Under the pieces are notes generated by a model. It was not told the DNA's origin and did not search any database. It saw nothing but the letters and a program-made list of their open reading frames with translations. Shown here one piece after another: positions 43,445-52,869 of a DNA stretch of 64,000 nucleotides (the first letter of the stretch is position 1; each line of letters opens with the position of its first letter). The DNA is taken from the NCBI RefSeq assembly GCF_037126465.1, contig NC_088203.1, positions 84,878,668-84,942,667 on the forward strand. The letters are read 5' to 3'. The position numbers and the translations under genes were made by a program. Source of the stretch: Ornithodoros turicata. Lineage: Eukaryota; Arthropoda; Arachnida; Ixodida; Argasidae.

Positions 43445-43808
43445 TACAACAACGAACCCAACATTCTCGTGTCGCTTACCGACATCTTTACCGCGCGTCA
43501 TTAAGTCCCTCCTACATCGCTTACGGCTGAATGTGGCCTTTACGCCGTACTACCGTTACCAGATAGGGTGTGCCAGTAGCCCCTTGTGCCCGGAGTGTGG
43601 TGTGCCAGCGACCGCGGACCATGTGATCATCGCATGTGCCACTTATGGGAGGGAGCGTCGCTTGTTGGCAAACGACTTTGCGCGGATTGACAGCCGACCC
43701 CTTGACCTCAGATTCATTTTGGGACCATGGGACACACGAAAGCAGATGTCCGTCTTGCGACCCTTCATCAAATTCCTGGAAACTACCGGCCTAATCTTCT
43801 CCCTCTAA
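43445..43808 (+). pseudogene. LINE ORF2 C-terminus, 5'-truncated, frame intact
   Basis: Residues 'LLHRLRLNVAFTPYYRYQIG' precede a CPECGVPATADHVIIAC knuckle (C-x2-C-x8-H-x4-C) and a terminal 'FIKFLETTGLIFSL' at a natural stop. Only the last 120 or so residues are present. It begins right after the TA that closes the MITE train, so the MITE may have landed at, or caused, the break. Confidence 0.85.
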
Positions 43809-43965
43809 GACCCCGTCAACGTCGTCATCATCATCATCATCATCATCATCATCACCATCCTCTCATTTTCCCCCAATAGCAATGGGGTAGCATTCTGCTC
43901 AGTGAGCGGAACCAGCCCAATATCATCGTCATCATGTATCTCTCTCTCTCTCTCTCTCTCTCATT
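43809..43965 (+). mobile_element. 3' UTR of the 43.4-kb LINE, with microsatellites
   Basis: Contains (ATC)n at 43825-43853, CAATAGCAATGGGGTAGCAT and (TC)n at 43939-43962. The GGGGTA...GAACC arrangement matches other LINE tails in the window. Confidence 0.7.
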
Positions 43966-44978
43966 TAAAACTTGAACGTTTGGCACGCGAGCTTCACAAA
44001 GCTGCATGAAAACATAGCGGGGAACCAACAGTATACAAAACATACCTCCCACCACCCCCACCATCATGAACTCCTCTTGGCAACGCGACGGCGGTCAGTG
44101 TTGTCCCTCGGGGTCATTGTTGTGTCGCTTCGCCCCCACATCCATCGTGCACTTCTATCACGTGACTTCTATGCAGGAATATACACCTGACCGAACACAC
44201 CGCGTGCTGCGCTCCCATGATGAACGCCTGACAGACTTCCGTTGCTATTGTAGTTTACCTTGCCCAACTTATTACGTATACAAAAGGCGTCAGTTGTTGG
44301 CGAGGTAAAGAAATATGTTCGGCAATTTATTTAAAAAAAAGCTTGATTGCCGCCCTGCCAGAAATTTTAACATTTTGCGCCCGGTTTCCTTCGCGATGTA
44401 TTTCGTTGCGGATGAAGGCCAAAAATTGCTCGCGGCGACAACGTCTCTCTCCCTCTCTGTGCGGCGACGGCGGGGAGAATTTTAAAGGGACACAGTGTTT
44501 CACGGGGGTGAGAATTTAAAGTAGTCGATGGTTCTATTGTGGACAGAAAAGACATGGGGGATCGAATCAGGCGGTGTCGCCGGGTGTCAACTGCCTCTGA
44601 CACTTTCACAAAAGGAAGTGTCAGTGGGATTGGAGATCAACGGTTGCGGGGAGTGATAAGGCGTGTGTAGTGTAGCGACAACATTTGGACAAAAATCGCT
44701 GAGCGTCACAGCGTTGTCTGATAAAATGTATAAAAATGCGATTACGAGAAAAAAAAAAAGAAAGAACACGGAGCTTCGCTAAAGGGGGAGCCAAGGTATC
44801 TCGTTCTGCATTTGTGAAATTTCCGTTTCGAGATGGCTCAGAGCAGGAATACGTAACGTATAAAGTCTGATGACGTACACTCCACTTCCTCACCAACTGG
44901 TGAAAAATGTCCTTTTCACAGCAGCTTCTGTTTGGCTATGTAAGAATTATATCAAAGTGTATACGTGCCATGCCTGTT
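43966..44978. other. No recognisable feature
   Basis: Short frames on both strands without motif support. Confidence 0.45.
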
Positions 44979-45290
44979 CACTCTACGAAAAAAGGATGCG
45001 AAAAGGTGGTAACTTCTACAGTTACCACCTAGGTAAACATAGCGTCTGATAAAAGGTGTAAAGGGGTGGTAAAATAAATCATCATTTTTCCAAATCGCTA
45101 CAAAAAGGCGTACGCCCCCCTCACTCACCGAATCAGAAGAGAGAACTCTATCATTCGTGGCAATGGTTGGCGGACAACTTGCTATGCGGTGGAGTTCTGT
45201 TTTGTGAATGAGGTAGCAGGTAGAACTTTGCAACATTTTAGACACAACATATGCGATAACTATTACCTCCGAGAAAGCGTTACGCATAAT
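44979..45290. mobile_element. Chimeric MITE, right end eroded
   Basis: Same block order as 42332-42634: CACTCTACGAAAAAAGG, AGGTGGTAACTTCTACAG, the CAAAAAGGCGTACGCC core, CTATCATTCGTGGCAATGG, then GAGGTAGCAGGTAGAAC and AACATATGCGATAACTATTA. It keeps more of the MITE right arm (CTTGCTATGCGGTGGAGTTC) than the copy at 42332. Confidence 0.75.
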
Positions 45291-45709
45291 ACTCGATGTA
45301 CCTCTCAGGGATACCTTCACATACACAACAACCAATACATGTGGTGAAGACGAGTGAGGAAACTTGACGCTTAACTCCTGGCTCACTACACCAGAACGCA
45401 CTGGTGAGTCACATGATATCACTCATGGTGATCAGTCAGGCGTTGGGTGAATAATGATAATTACGATTGCCACTAATACTTCTATGTGTAAAAGTGCAAC
45501 TTCGCCGTATGGATACAACGTAAACAACGGCAATTAGCCGAGGCAGATTACATTTAAGGACAAACAGGAACACGTAAGCCTTGAAACGGCCAAGGTTTGA
45601 TTCGTTTGATTTCAACTTCTCCAAATGGCCGTTACCAGTTTGTATGCCAATTGCATCAGCTCTGGATTCCGTCAGTGTCTTTTGAGGAAACGTTCTTCTA
45701 TTTCGTCCA
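45291..45709. other. No recognisable feature
   Basis: Spacer between MITE copies. Confidence 0.45.
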
Positions 45710-45880
45710 TTTCTCCTCTCTGTGACACTTATGCTGTTCATAACTGTCACACACAAAAGAGAGAGAGAAAAAAAAGAGGCACATCTCTTGTTTTCAACAA
45801 ATCAGGGAAGGTAACGATAGCATTCGAGATGATGGCTGGCTGGGAGCGTGCTATGCGGTGAAGATCATTTTTAAGGGTCT
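45710..45880. mobile_element. MITE, left arm missing
   Basis: GTGACACTTATGCTGTTCAT loop, a GAGAGAGAAAAAAAAGAGGC insertion or decay, then CAACAAATCAGGGAAGGTAA, GATGATGGCTGGCTGGGAGC and TCATTTTTAAGGGTC. Confidence 0.7.
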
Positions 45881-46376
45881 GCAACAATAAAAACAGACGT
45901 GGTAACAGTCTTAATTAAAGTACTTCGTACGTACATTGCATGAGTCACCGATTGTCCTTGCTACGGAGACGTAGTCGTCCAAACAACGGCTCAAGGAATC
46001 CCCAAAGGCGATGCAGAACGCACTGAGGCGAGAGGTAGTATACCGCACCCGCAACACTCGGGCGATTCTAAGGAAAGAGAAAGAAAAAAGACGCGGCGCT
46101 TACGGCTCTGCGCCACTTTCCGCTTTCTATCCAGTCAACAGGTGACTCCGCGTATAGGGCTGATTTTCTTTTTTTGTTCTCCAGCGAGTCGGTTCTGGGT
46201 GAGTGGCCACAGGCAGAGCGTGAGCGTTGTCTTACGTGACGAAACACTGACTGTGCGCTCCGTGGATCTGCGGGATTTCAAAACTGTAGAAAAAGAAGAA
46301 TTTCACAGTGGGCGACGTTCGTGGGAAGTTGAGGTGCTTCTGACGTCTTGATTACGCAACCGGTGGCCCTGCGACT
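45881..46376. other. No recognisable feature
   Basis: No motif-bearing frame. Confidence 0.45.
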
Positions 46377-46441
46377 TGTGCACTCCTCTTAAAAGAAAAC
46401 TTCACCACGTGGGCACGCTGAGGGACAACCATTGTGCACGC
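46377..46441. mobile_element. MITE terminal fragment
   Basis: CACTCCTCTTAAAAGAAAAC, TTCACCACGTGGGCACGCTG and CAACCATTGTGCACG form a left terminal piece that ends at the next copy. Confidence 0.6.
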
Positions 46442-46443
46442 TA

Positions 46444-46691
46444 CACTCCTAAAAATGAACTTCACCGCATAGCACGTTCCTAGCCAACCATCATTCCGAG
46501 TGACATCGTTCTCTCCTCTTATTTGTTGAAAACGGGAGGTGTACGCTTTTTTGTGACACTTACGCATAAATGTTAATTGTCACAAAAAGGCGTACATCCC
46601 GCGCTTTCCACAACCAAGAGTGATAGAGGTATCACTCTGTACAATGGTTGGCCTTCAGCATGCTATGTGGTGAAGCTTTGTTTTAAGCGTG
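46444..46691. mobile_element. Palindromic MITE, asymmetric arms
   Basis: Left arm is the main subtype (CCAACCATCATTCCGAGTGA) but the right arm reads GATAGAGGTATCACTCTGTA and ATGGTTGGCCTTCAGCATGC, a different subtype also seen at 46975-47035. The arms therefore pair only near the loop. Confidence 0.78.
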
Positions 46692-46710
46692 CATGATTCC
46701 GTTGCCACGC

Positions 46711-47118
46711 CTGATGCGTGGAAAGCGCTGTGCGTACGCCTTTTTGTGACAGTTATCACGACTGCATAAGTGTCACAAAAATGCGCACAGTCTCTGTTTT
46801 CAGCAAATCACACTCTAAAAACAAATAGCACGCTCTTAGCGAATCACCGTCCCGAATGACATGCATCGTTCTGTCCTCTGATTGGTTAAAAACGGGAGGC
46901 GTGACGCCTTTTTGGAACACCTATGCAGTTCAAAAAAAAAAAAAAAGGCGTGCGCTCCACGCTTTCCACAAATTGGGAGTTATAAAGGTATCATTCTGTG
47001 CAATGGTTAGCCTTCGCACCATGCTATGTGGTGAAGTTCTGTTTTTAGAGTGCAGGGGAGAAAACGACGTCATCCGTGATGATGGTTTGCTAGGAGCCTG
47101 TTATGTGGTGAAGTTTCT
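46711..47118. mobile_element. MITE split by another MITE
   Basis: The left part (GCGTACGCCTTTTTGTGACA, GTTTTCAGCAAATCA to 46810) continues at 47053 with CAGGGGAGAAAACGACGTCA and GATGATGGTTTGCTAGGAGC. Between lies a complete copy, 46811-47052. Confidence 0.8.
46811..47052. mobile_element. Nested MITE with CA duplication
   Basis: Ends CACTCTAAAAACAAATAGC and GTTTTTAGAGTG, inserted at AATCA|GGGG of the host copy, with CA at 46809-46810 and 47053-47054. Confidence 0.88.
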
Positions 47119-47213
47119 GCCTTCGCCATCGAGACGATGCCCACTCTTGTGTGACCAGCGACGGCAAGCCTATTTCGGCATTATCCCCCCCCCCCCCGTT
47201 CATTGTCGTGCAT

Positions 47214-47500
47214 ACGCTCTTAAAACAAAACTATACCGCATAGTACGCTCCTTGCTAACCATCATCTAGAATGACATCATTCGCTTCCGAGACGACACGA
47301 GACGTATACGTCTCGTGTTTCCAAAATGTACAAAAAAAGTGTATACACCATTTTTGTGACAATTGTGAACTGCATAAGTATCGCGTGGTATCACAAAAAA
47401 GGCGTACGCCTCCCGTCTTCAACGAATCAGGGGAAAGAACGATGTCATTCGAGATGACGGTTTGCTAGGATCGTGCTATGCGGTGAAGTTCTCTTTTAAG
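47214..47500. mobile_element. MITE with an extra inner palindrome
   Basis: Normal arms, plus a central CGAGACGTATACGTCTCG palindrome variant (47298-47325) in the left arm. Its right terminus is cut by the minus-strand LINE at 47501. Confidence 0.7.
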
Positions 47501-47845
47501 ACAACAATAAATGATGACTATGAAATGGGGTACGTGTTCCACCGCGGTGGTGCGGTACCCTACCCCATTGCACGTGGAAGATGATGAAATGCGATGATGA
47601 TTATATGTGAAAATGATGAAGGAAGGGTGAAAATACAAGAAAGAATTAAAGCGTCTGGAGCAATCCAGTGGACAGGTGAAGAACCCGACGATGGAGCACA
47701 GGATCTTCATAGGGGCGAATGAGTGCAGCTAAGGTGAGCGGCCTCTTGCTGATACGGGCAAGCTCATCACACAATATCCGCCTTTGCGGGCAGTAGAGTG
47801 CACATTCCAGAAGAATGTGCTGAGCGGTCGCCACGACACCGCGTT
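47501..47845 (-). pseudogene. LINE ORF2 C-terminal end with 3' UTR, minus strand
   Basis: Frame 47646-47834 reads 'ATAQHILLECALYCPQRRIL' (H...C part of the knuckle) to 'LSTGLLQTL' and a stop at 47646. The UTR then holds GCAATGGGGTAGGGTACCGC and ends at TTATTGTTGT near 47501. It abuts the MITE, so it was probably inserted into it; no clear duplication seen. Confidence 0.8.
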
Positions 47846-47868
47846 TATTTATTTCTTTATTTCTTTAT

Positions 47869-48316
47869 CTTCACCGCATAGCACGCGCTGCCCCACGTCA
47901 TTGCCAGGTATGATAGGGTTATCGCTTCTCATTCGATGGCGTACGCCTTTTTGTCTCATTTTGCACGCTTTGCTCACGCTTTTCTCATTTTGGATATGTG
48001 GTCTGGTAACTGACACAACAAGTTATACGTCACCCTCTTTCTCTCTCTCTCTCTTCGTATTAGAAGCGATAACCTTATTCGTGGCGATGGTGCACTCTTA
48101 GAAATGAACTTCACCGCATAGCACGCTCCTAGCCAACCATCATCTCGAATGATATCGTTATCTGCCCTGATTTGTTGAAAACGGGAGGCGTACGCCTTTT
48201 CTGTGACACTTATGCTGTTCATAATTGTCACGCTAGCAGCGTGCTATGCGGTGAAGTTCATTTTTACGAGTGTGCGTGCAGAGCGTGCTATACGATGAAG
48301 GTCGGCTTTTAGAGTG
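47869..48316. mobile_element. MITE (GGTTATCGCTTC subtype) split by another MITE
   Basis: Left terminal bases are missing; TTCACCGCATAGCACGCGCT starts the copy. It is interrupted after GGCGATGGTG and resumes at 48273 with TGCGTGCAGAGCGTGC, ending TTTTAGAGTG. Confidence 0.78.
48093..48272. mobile_element. Nested MITE with TG duplication and lost right arm
   Basis: Ends CACTCTTAGAAATGAAC and TTTTTACGAGTG, with TG at 48091-48092 and 48273-48274. After the loop TTCATAATTGTCAC the sequence jumps to GCTAGCAGCGTGCTATGCGG, a deletion of most of the right arm. Confidence 0.85.
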
Positions 48317-48659
48317 ATTCAGGTAACCTGTTTTGGGAGTACGACGCTGTTTTGCTGCGCGTGTACCCATATGCTGCAAATGCGCGCGGTAGCGCGTATA
48401 TGCGTTGCGGAAAATACTTGCCGCAGTGCGGAGAAGCCACCTTCGCGTTCCGCTTTTCCTCGGCCACACGATTTCTAGCGGCATGCCGCGCATCGTCGGC
48501 CAATCAGGTGGTCAACGGAGATTGCGTCACGCTCTTGTTTTCTTCCTGCCTCCCACGCGGTCTTCAGCACGTTGACAGCGTCGTCAGCGTCGATATCTTG
48601 AGAGCCGCGGAACCTGCAGGCGGTTTCCCCATGTGGATACGGGCCCTATACAACAGAGC
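48317..48659. other. No recognisable feature
   Basis: Contains a plus-strand frame of 124 codons (48352-48726) without known motif. Confidence 0.4.
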
Positions 48660-48892
48660 AGTACAGCACGAGCCTAGCCAGCATCATTCCGGAATCCGGA
48701 TAACATTCCTCTCTCTCCTGATATGATGAAAGCAGAGGGCATATGCCAGAGTGACGCTTACGCCATTGAGGTTAATTACAAAAAGGCGTAAGTCCACGTT
48801 CTTTCTGCATATGATATCAATGTCATTGTCATGTCATGCGCAATGATTCGCCTTGAGCGTGCAATGTGGTTAAGTTCTATTTTAAGAGAGTG
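48660..48892. mobile_element. Degenerate MITE copy
   Basis: ACGAGCCTAGCCAGCATCAT, GTGACGCTTACGCCATTGAG, CAAAAAGGCGTAAGTC and GAGCGTGCAATGTGGTTAAG are in family order, with many substitutions. Confidence 0.6.
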
Positions 48893-49439
48893 GCGAGTAG
48901 CTCGGTAGTAAAACACCGCCAAACTACTGTCTATTTTGAGAGTACATATCGTGTGACAGAAATGCGATATGCGCAGGGCCATGCCACGACGATTTGCTCG
49001 TTTGTCCCGAAGGTACGAAATATTGGTCGGTTGGAAATGAAAGACGATACCTTGGAGAGGCATTTGAAATGCTTCTGTGTAGGTTGTTCCAGAGCGGGGA
49101 GCGTGTGACAGGACGGAGTCTTCCGTTTAGTATAATAGTGAGCAGTAGAGGTGATACTTTGTAGACTTATTACACTATTTGTGTAATACTTTTCACTATT
49201 TGCTTTGCATATATTACACATTCTCTGAATGTATTTGTATCTGTATAAAAATACACGAAATTGAAGTATTACGTGTATTATAAAACTCGTTCTTTGCGTG
49301 CATTCATATCTGTATTAATACATAAAATTGAAACATGTATTGAGTACTCTAGTTGGTGTAATGGCTTACTGAGAGGACATAAGCCAATATACCCGCACCG
49401 ATGTCACTGATGCACGGTATCATTAACTTTATCAAGCCA
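48893..49439. other. Unassigned, with a segment repeated at 52795
   Basis: GTGATACTTTGTAG then CTTATTACACTATTT (49149-49180) recurs near 52802-52832, so part of this is an interspersed repeat of unknown type. Confidence 0.4.
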
Positions 49440-49520
49440 TTATCAAGTTGGCCTCGGCCTGTCTGACCTTTCCTCCTTTCTTTTTTTTTCTTCTTCTTCA
49501 ATAAACATATCCCCCCCCCA
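49440..49520 (+). mobile_element. Short LINE 3'-tail insertion
   Basis: GTTGGCCTCGGCCTGTCTGA, CCTTTCCTCC and TTCAATAAACATATCCCCCC match the C-rich LINE tail. Confidence 0.7.
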
Positions 49521-49699
49521 TGTTTTGCGACACTAACAAGGCATCTACTATTCGCCTAAAGTAAAATATCATTCGTGAATGATTGCCTCAATAACAACAA
49601 CAACAAGTACACTGATGACTATTATGAGCGACCGGGAAATAAATTCTTCGCAAATTGTGTATATTTTGGGTTCTCTTCTTTTGATAACGTGCACTTAGC

Positions 49700-50192
49700 G
49701 TTGTACAACCACAGCATGCATTCGACCGCCGCTCTTTTACCATCGGCAAGATGCTGGGCCCCTCACTCTTAAAAATAAACTTCACCTCATAACGCGCTCC
49801 TAGCCAACCATCATCTCGAATGATATCGTTATCTGACCTGACTTGTCGAAAACGGGAGGCGTACTCCTTTTCTGTGACAATTATGACCAACATAAGTGTC
49901 ACAAAAAAGGCGTACGCCTCCCGTTTCCATCAAATCAGCGCAGATAACGATATCATTCAAGATGGGTTGGCTAAGATAGTGCTATTCGGTGAAGCTCATT
50001 TTTAAGTGTGCTGGTGCAGTTCCGCTCATATGCATCACGATGTCCGTCATTTTTGGGAGTTTCTGTCATCAACCGGCCTCTCCATCGTGCTTTGATCACC
50101 TGGACTGCCACTTTCACCATCTTCCGTTCTCTACAATTGACAATGGGGCAGCGCCCAGCCTGCTTGCGGGCATCAGCCCCATCTCATCATCG
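49700..50192 (+). pseudogene. LINE ORF2 end and 3' UTR, split by a MITE
   Basis: GCATGCATTCGACCGCCGCT, ACCATCGGCAAGATGCTGGG, then after the MITE (50011 onward) GGGAGTTTCTGTCATCAACC and GCGCCCAGCCTGCTTGCGGG align with 54440-54680, where the coding frame is intact. The stop equivalent is at about 50095. Only the last 40 or so codons plus UTR are present. Confidence 0.82.
49764..50010. mobile_element. Palindromic MITE in a LINE, CT duplication
   Basis: Complete copy, CACTCTTAAAAATAAAC to TTTTAAGTGTG, with CT at 49762-49763 and 50011-50012. The empty site can be inferred from the homologous LINE at 54490-54510. Confidence 0.9.
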
Positions 50193-50261
50193 TTGGAATA
50201 GCAAGCCGACCTTCGTCTGGCTGACCTTTCCTTTCTTTTTCTTAATAAACATATCCCCCCT
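50193..50261 (+). mobile_element. 69-base LINE tail inserted in another LINE's UTR
   Basis: TCATCATCG occurs at 50184-50192 and 50262-50270. The insert runs GGAATAGCAAGCC (after TT) to AATAAACATATCCCCCC. The LINE at 54670-54690 shows the uninterrupted site. Confidence 0.85.
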
Positions 50262-50270
50262 TCATCATCG

Positions 50271-50312
50271 TCTCTTTATGTGTTTGTGTGTGTGTGTGTG
50301 CGCGTGCGCGTG
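50271..50312 (+). repeat. (GT)n microsatellite at the LINE 3' end
   Basis: GT repeats change to CGCGTG at 50300. The related LINE at 54.6 kb also ends in (GT)n (54693-54719), so the repeat is part of the LINE terminus. Confidence 0.85.
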
Positions 50313-50432
50313 TAATACCACCGTACCAAATGGCTTGTAAACTTGCTCCAATTATTAATTAGAAGCTAATTGTTACCTTTTGTAATACTGATTTATGCCA
50401 AGGATTATGTACTTTTATTATAATACAGTATA

Positions 50433-50922
50433 CAGGGTGCTTATTTTTATTCGTTACAGAATTTTTATTTAAAAACTAGCAAGCAAAATAGATGCCGTTT
50501 TTGCAGCTGAGTTCTACGGCTAGGCTGCCATCCCCTCGAAGAAAGTATGCAACTACAAGATTACTAATTAACTAAATTTCATTAGTTAACTCCTTAAATA
50601 GGGGATTTCGGGCAAAAGCGGGAGATCACAACGACAGACCATCCTAGTTGAAGGCCATTCCGCGTTTAAAAAATCCTGAACAGAGAGAGAATCCTGAGAG
50701 GCCTGAATGAATGGCCTCTCATTCTAATCTCCCGCTTTTGCTCGAAATCCCATAATGAAAGAGTTAATTAATAAATTTTAGGTAATTAGTCATCTTGTAG
50801 TTGCATACTTTCTTCGAGAGGATGTCAGCCATGCCGTTGAACTCAACTGCAAAAACGGCATCTATTTTGCTCTGCTAATTTTTAAATAAAAATGCTTTAA
50901 CGAATAAATAATAAGCACCCTG
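50433..50922. mobile_element. 490-bp palindromic TA-flanked transposon
   Basis: Ends CAGGGTGCTTATTTTTATTC and ATAATAAGCACCCTG with TA on both sides. Arms pair through GATGCCGTTTTTGCAG, TCGAAGAAAGTATGCAACTA and GCGGGAGAT-type segments over about 200 bases. No transposase. A Tc1/mariner-like parent is possible from the TA duplication. Confidence 0.88.
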
Positions 50923-50945
50923 TATGTTTTGTACATGCACATTAA

Positions 50946-51103
50946 AAGGGGGGGGGGGTTGTATGTTTAATAGAAAGAAATCGGAAAAGAGAAAATGTCG
51001 GCCAGGCCAGCCGGGGGGGGGGGGGGTCTATATTTATTAGACGAAAAGGAAAAAAAAAGCTGGGGAAAGGACAGCCAAACCAGACGTCTGCTTGCTATTC
51101 CAG
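50946..51103 (-). mobile_element. Two adjacent LINE tails, minus strand
   Basis: Both start at a poly-G run on the plus strand (50948-50958 and 51014-51027), equivalent to the C-rich 3' end. The second contains the complement of GGAATAGCAAGC at 51091-51102. They lie head to tail. Confidence 0.75.
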
Positions 51104-51270
51104 AAATAAATAAATAAATAAAATTAAGAAATAATAAATAAATAAAAAGAAAAGAAAAGAATTACAGAAAGAAAGACATAGGAAGGAATAATAAATAAAT
51201 AAAGAAAATTAAGAAATAGGAAATAAAGAAAAAGAAAAAGAATTAGGAAGAATTAGGAATTAGGCCAGGT
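51104..51270. repeat. AAAT/AAAG simple-sequence tract
   Basis: Degenerate ATAA and AAGA repeats, probably grown from a retroposon tail. Confidence 0.8.
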
Positions 51271-51601
51271 CAGGTATAGTTACAAAGTACCTAAGATAGA
51301 CAGTTAGAGAAGTACGGTATGCTCGAGGCAAACATGTATGCGCCGCCCACACTAGCCTTCTTATCGAATTCTCGTCCAGTAAATCGTGGAATCGCAAAAA
51401 AGTAGAATAATAATACGTAGTACATAAAAGTATCAATGAAAAATAAAAGAAGCTCGGTAAATCTCATTACCCACATTACACGTAACCTGCGAAGGCATCG
51501 TCGGTACTTATGTCATCAAATCCGCCGATAATAGTCCCCGTGCGTCCCTTACACTGTTAAAATAGAGGGGGGGGGGGGGGGGAGTGATGGCAGGATCGTC
51601 T
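51271..51601. other. Spacer with a poly-G run and a duplicated MITE end
   Basis: CACTGTTAAAATAG at 51551-51564 is repeated as CACCGTTAAAATAG at 51602 after a G run, so the MITE terminus was locally duplicated. Confidence 0.55.
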
Positions 51602-51975
51602 CACCGTTAAAATAGTACTTCACCACATACCATGCTCCTAGCCAACCACCATTCCGAATGATATCATTCTGTGTCATGATTCGTTCAAAACGGGAGGGGA
51701 CATGCATAGTGTGTCCCACACTCTTAAAAATGAACTTCACCGCATAGCACGCTGCTAGCCAACCATCATCTCGAATGATGATTCAACAAATCAGGGCAGA
51801 TAACGATATCATTCGAGATGATGGTTGGCTAGGAGCGTGCTATGTGGTGAAGTTCATTTCTAAGAGTGCAGATAGGCGCCTCCTCCCATTTTCAGCAAAT
51901 AAGACACGGAATGCTATCATTCGGAATGATGGTTGGAGGAGCGTGCTATTGTGGTGAAGTTCTGTTTTAACAGTG
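51602..51975. mobile_element. MITE (GTCCCAGATA-core subtype) split by another MITE
   Basis: Outer arms ATCATTCTGTGTCATGATTC and GACACGGAATGCTATCATTC pair. The loop is broken at TGTCCCA|GATAGGCGCC by a second copy. The intact form of this subtype is at 43206-43442. Confidence 0.85.
51719..51868. mobile_element. Nested MITE, main subtype, loop deleted, CA duplication
   Basis: Ends CACTCTTAAAAATGAAC and TTTCTAAGAGTG with CA at 51717-51718 and 51869-51870. The whole central core is missing, leaving two arms that meet at GATGATTCAACAAATCAGGG. Confidence 0.88.
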
Positions 51976-52014
51976 CACGTCCTGGTTCCTTGACTCGAAT
52001 ACAGACGACCGCTG

Positions 52015-52200
52015 CCCTGGCCGGCCTCGGTGGATCTGAACCCAAGGTTGCGGGTTGGAACCCGCCTGAAGAAGCCAGAGACTCGGCAGCACGGTACGGG
52101 TTGCTCAGGCGGCACCGTCTTCACGGAATACGGTGATGTGCCACGTACTGGCGCACGTTATAGAACCCACACCAAAACACCACCGCGGGGTCATGCTACG
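52015..52200 (+). mobile_element. tRNA-derived SINE, diverged
   Basis: CAAGGTTGCGGGTTGGAACC carries a B box with one change (52049-52062). GCCACGTACTGGCGCACGTT and ATAGAACCCAC follow, a motif common in arthropod SINEs. No A box is clear. Confidence 0.55.
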
Positions 52201-52869
52201 TAGTCATAGTCGTCTGGCTACCTAAAAACTGCGAATTATCATTACCCAAGATCTTTGCAGCTTCTTGCTGGCATCTTTGTACCGGTATGGTAAGCGGTTC
52301 TCTGGCTTACCATGTCACACGTGTTGCGGTCGAACGCGTTCACTTTCGCCCGTCTCAACGGTGTGTAACACGCGACGTTGTATCCCTTCTTCCATCCGGC
52401 TACTTTCTCCTGTGTCCGACCGACATTTTCCCACGGCCGTGAACACCCTGGGAACGACGGCCGAAACCGGATCACGAAGTGGGCGGCGGAAATGTCCCCA
52501 CCTGCACGACAGCCCATTGACCCTTCACCGTCCAGGGGTCACGAACCACGCGGTCCCCCTCCAAGACCGAAAAAAAGGATACCGCTGGTCGACTTCCGCT
52601 GCGTCGTACGGGGTTTCCGAAGGAAACAACTGCACGCTGTTTGTTGTCTTGTGCTTGTTGCTTTGGCTGGCTGTCTCTCGGTAAAATGCAAGGCAGGGTT
52701 CTCGCGTCATGGCTGATGTAGGTCAGTTGGTATAGTCGTGTTTGGTTGTGGCACGTTGTGTCTTTTTATGGAAGGCATGCAACATAGCGAGCAGTATAGC
52801 AGTGATACTTTGTAGCCTTATTACACTATTTCTATCATACTTTTCAGTATACATGCCTCCCCGGGACAG
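52201..52869. other. Unassigned; possible LINE ORF1 remnant
   Basis: A plus-strand frame (52378-52716, 112 codons) is proline- and arginine-rich with 'PPARQPIDPSPSRGHEPRGP', the kind of low-complexity sequence found in LINE ORF1, but nothing decisive. The segment near 52802-52832 recurs at 49149-49180. Confidence 0.3.

Noticed and set aside
49149..49180. Long direct repeat with 52802-52832
   Set aside because: Shared stretch is short and its limits are unclear; kept only as a note in the flanking entries.
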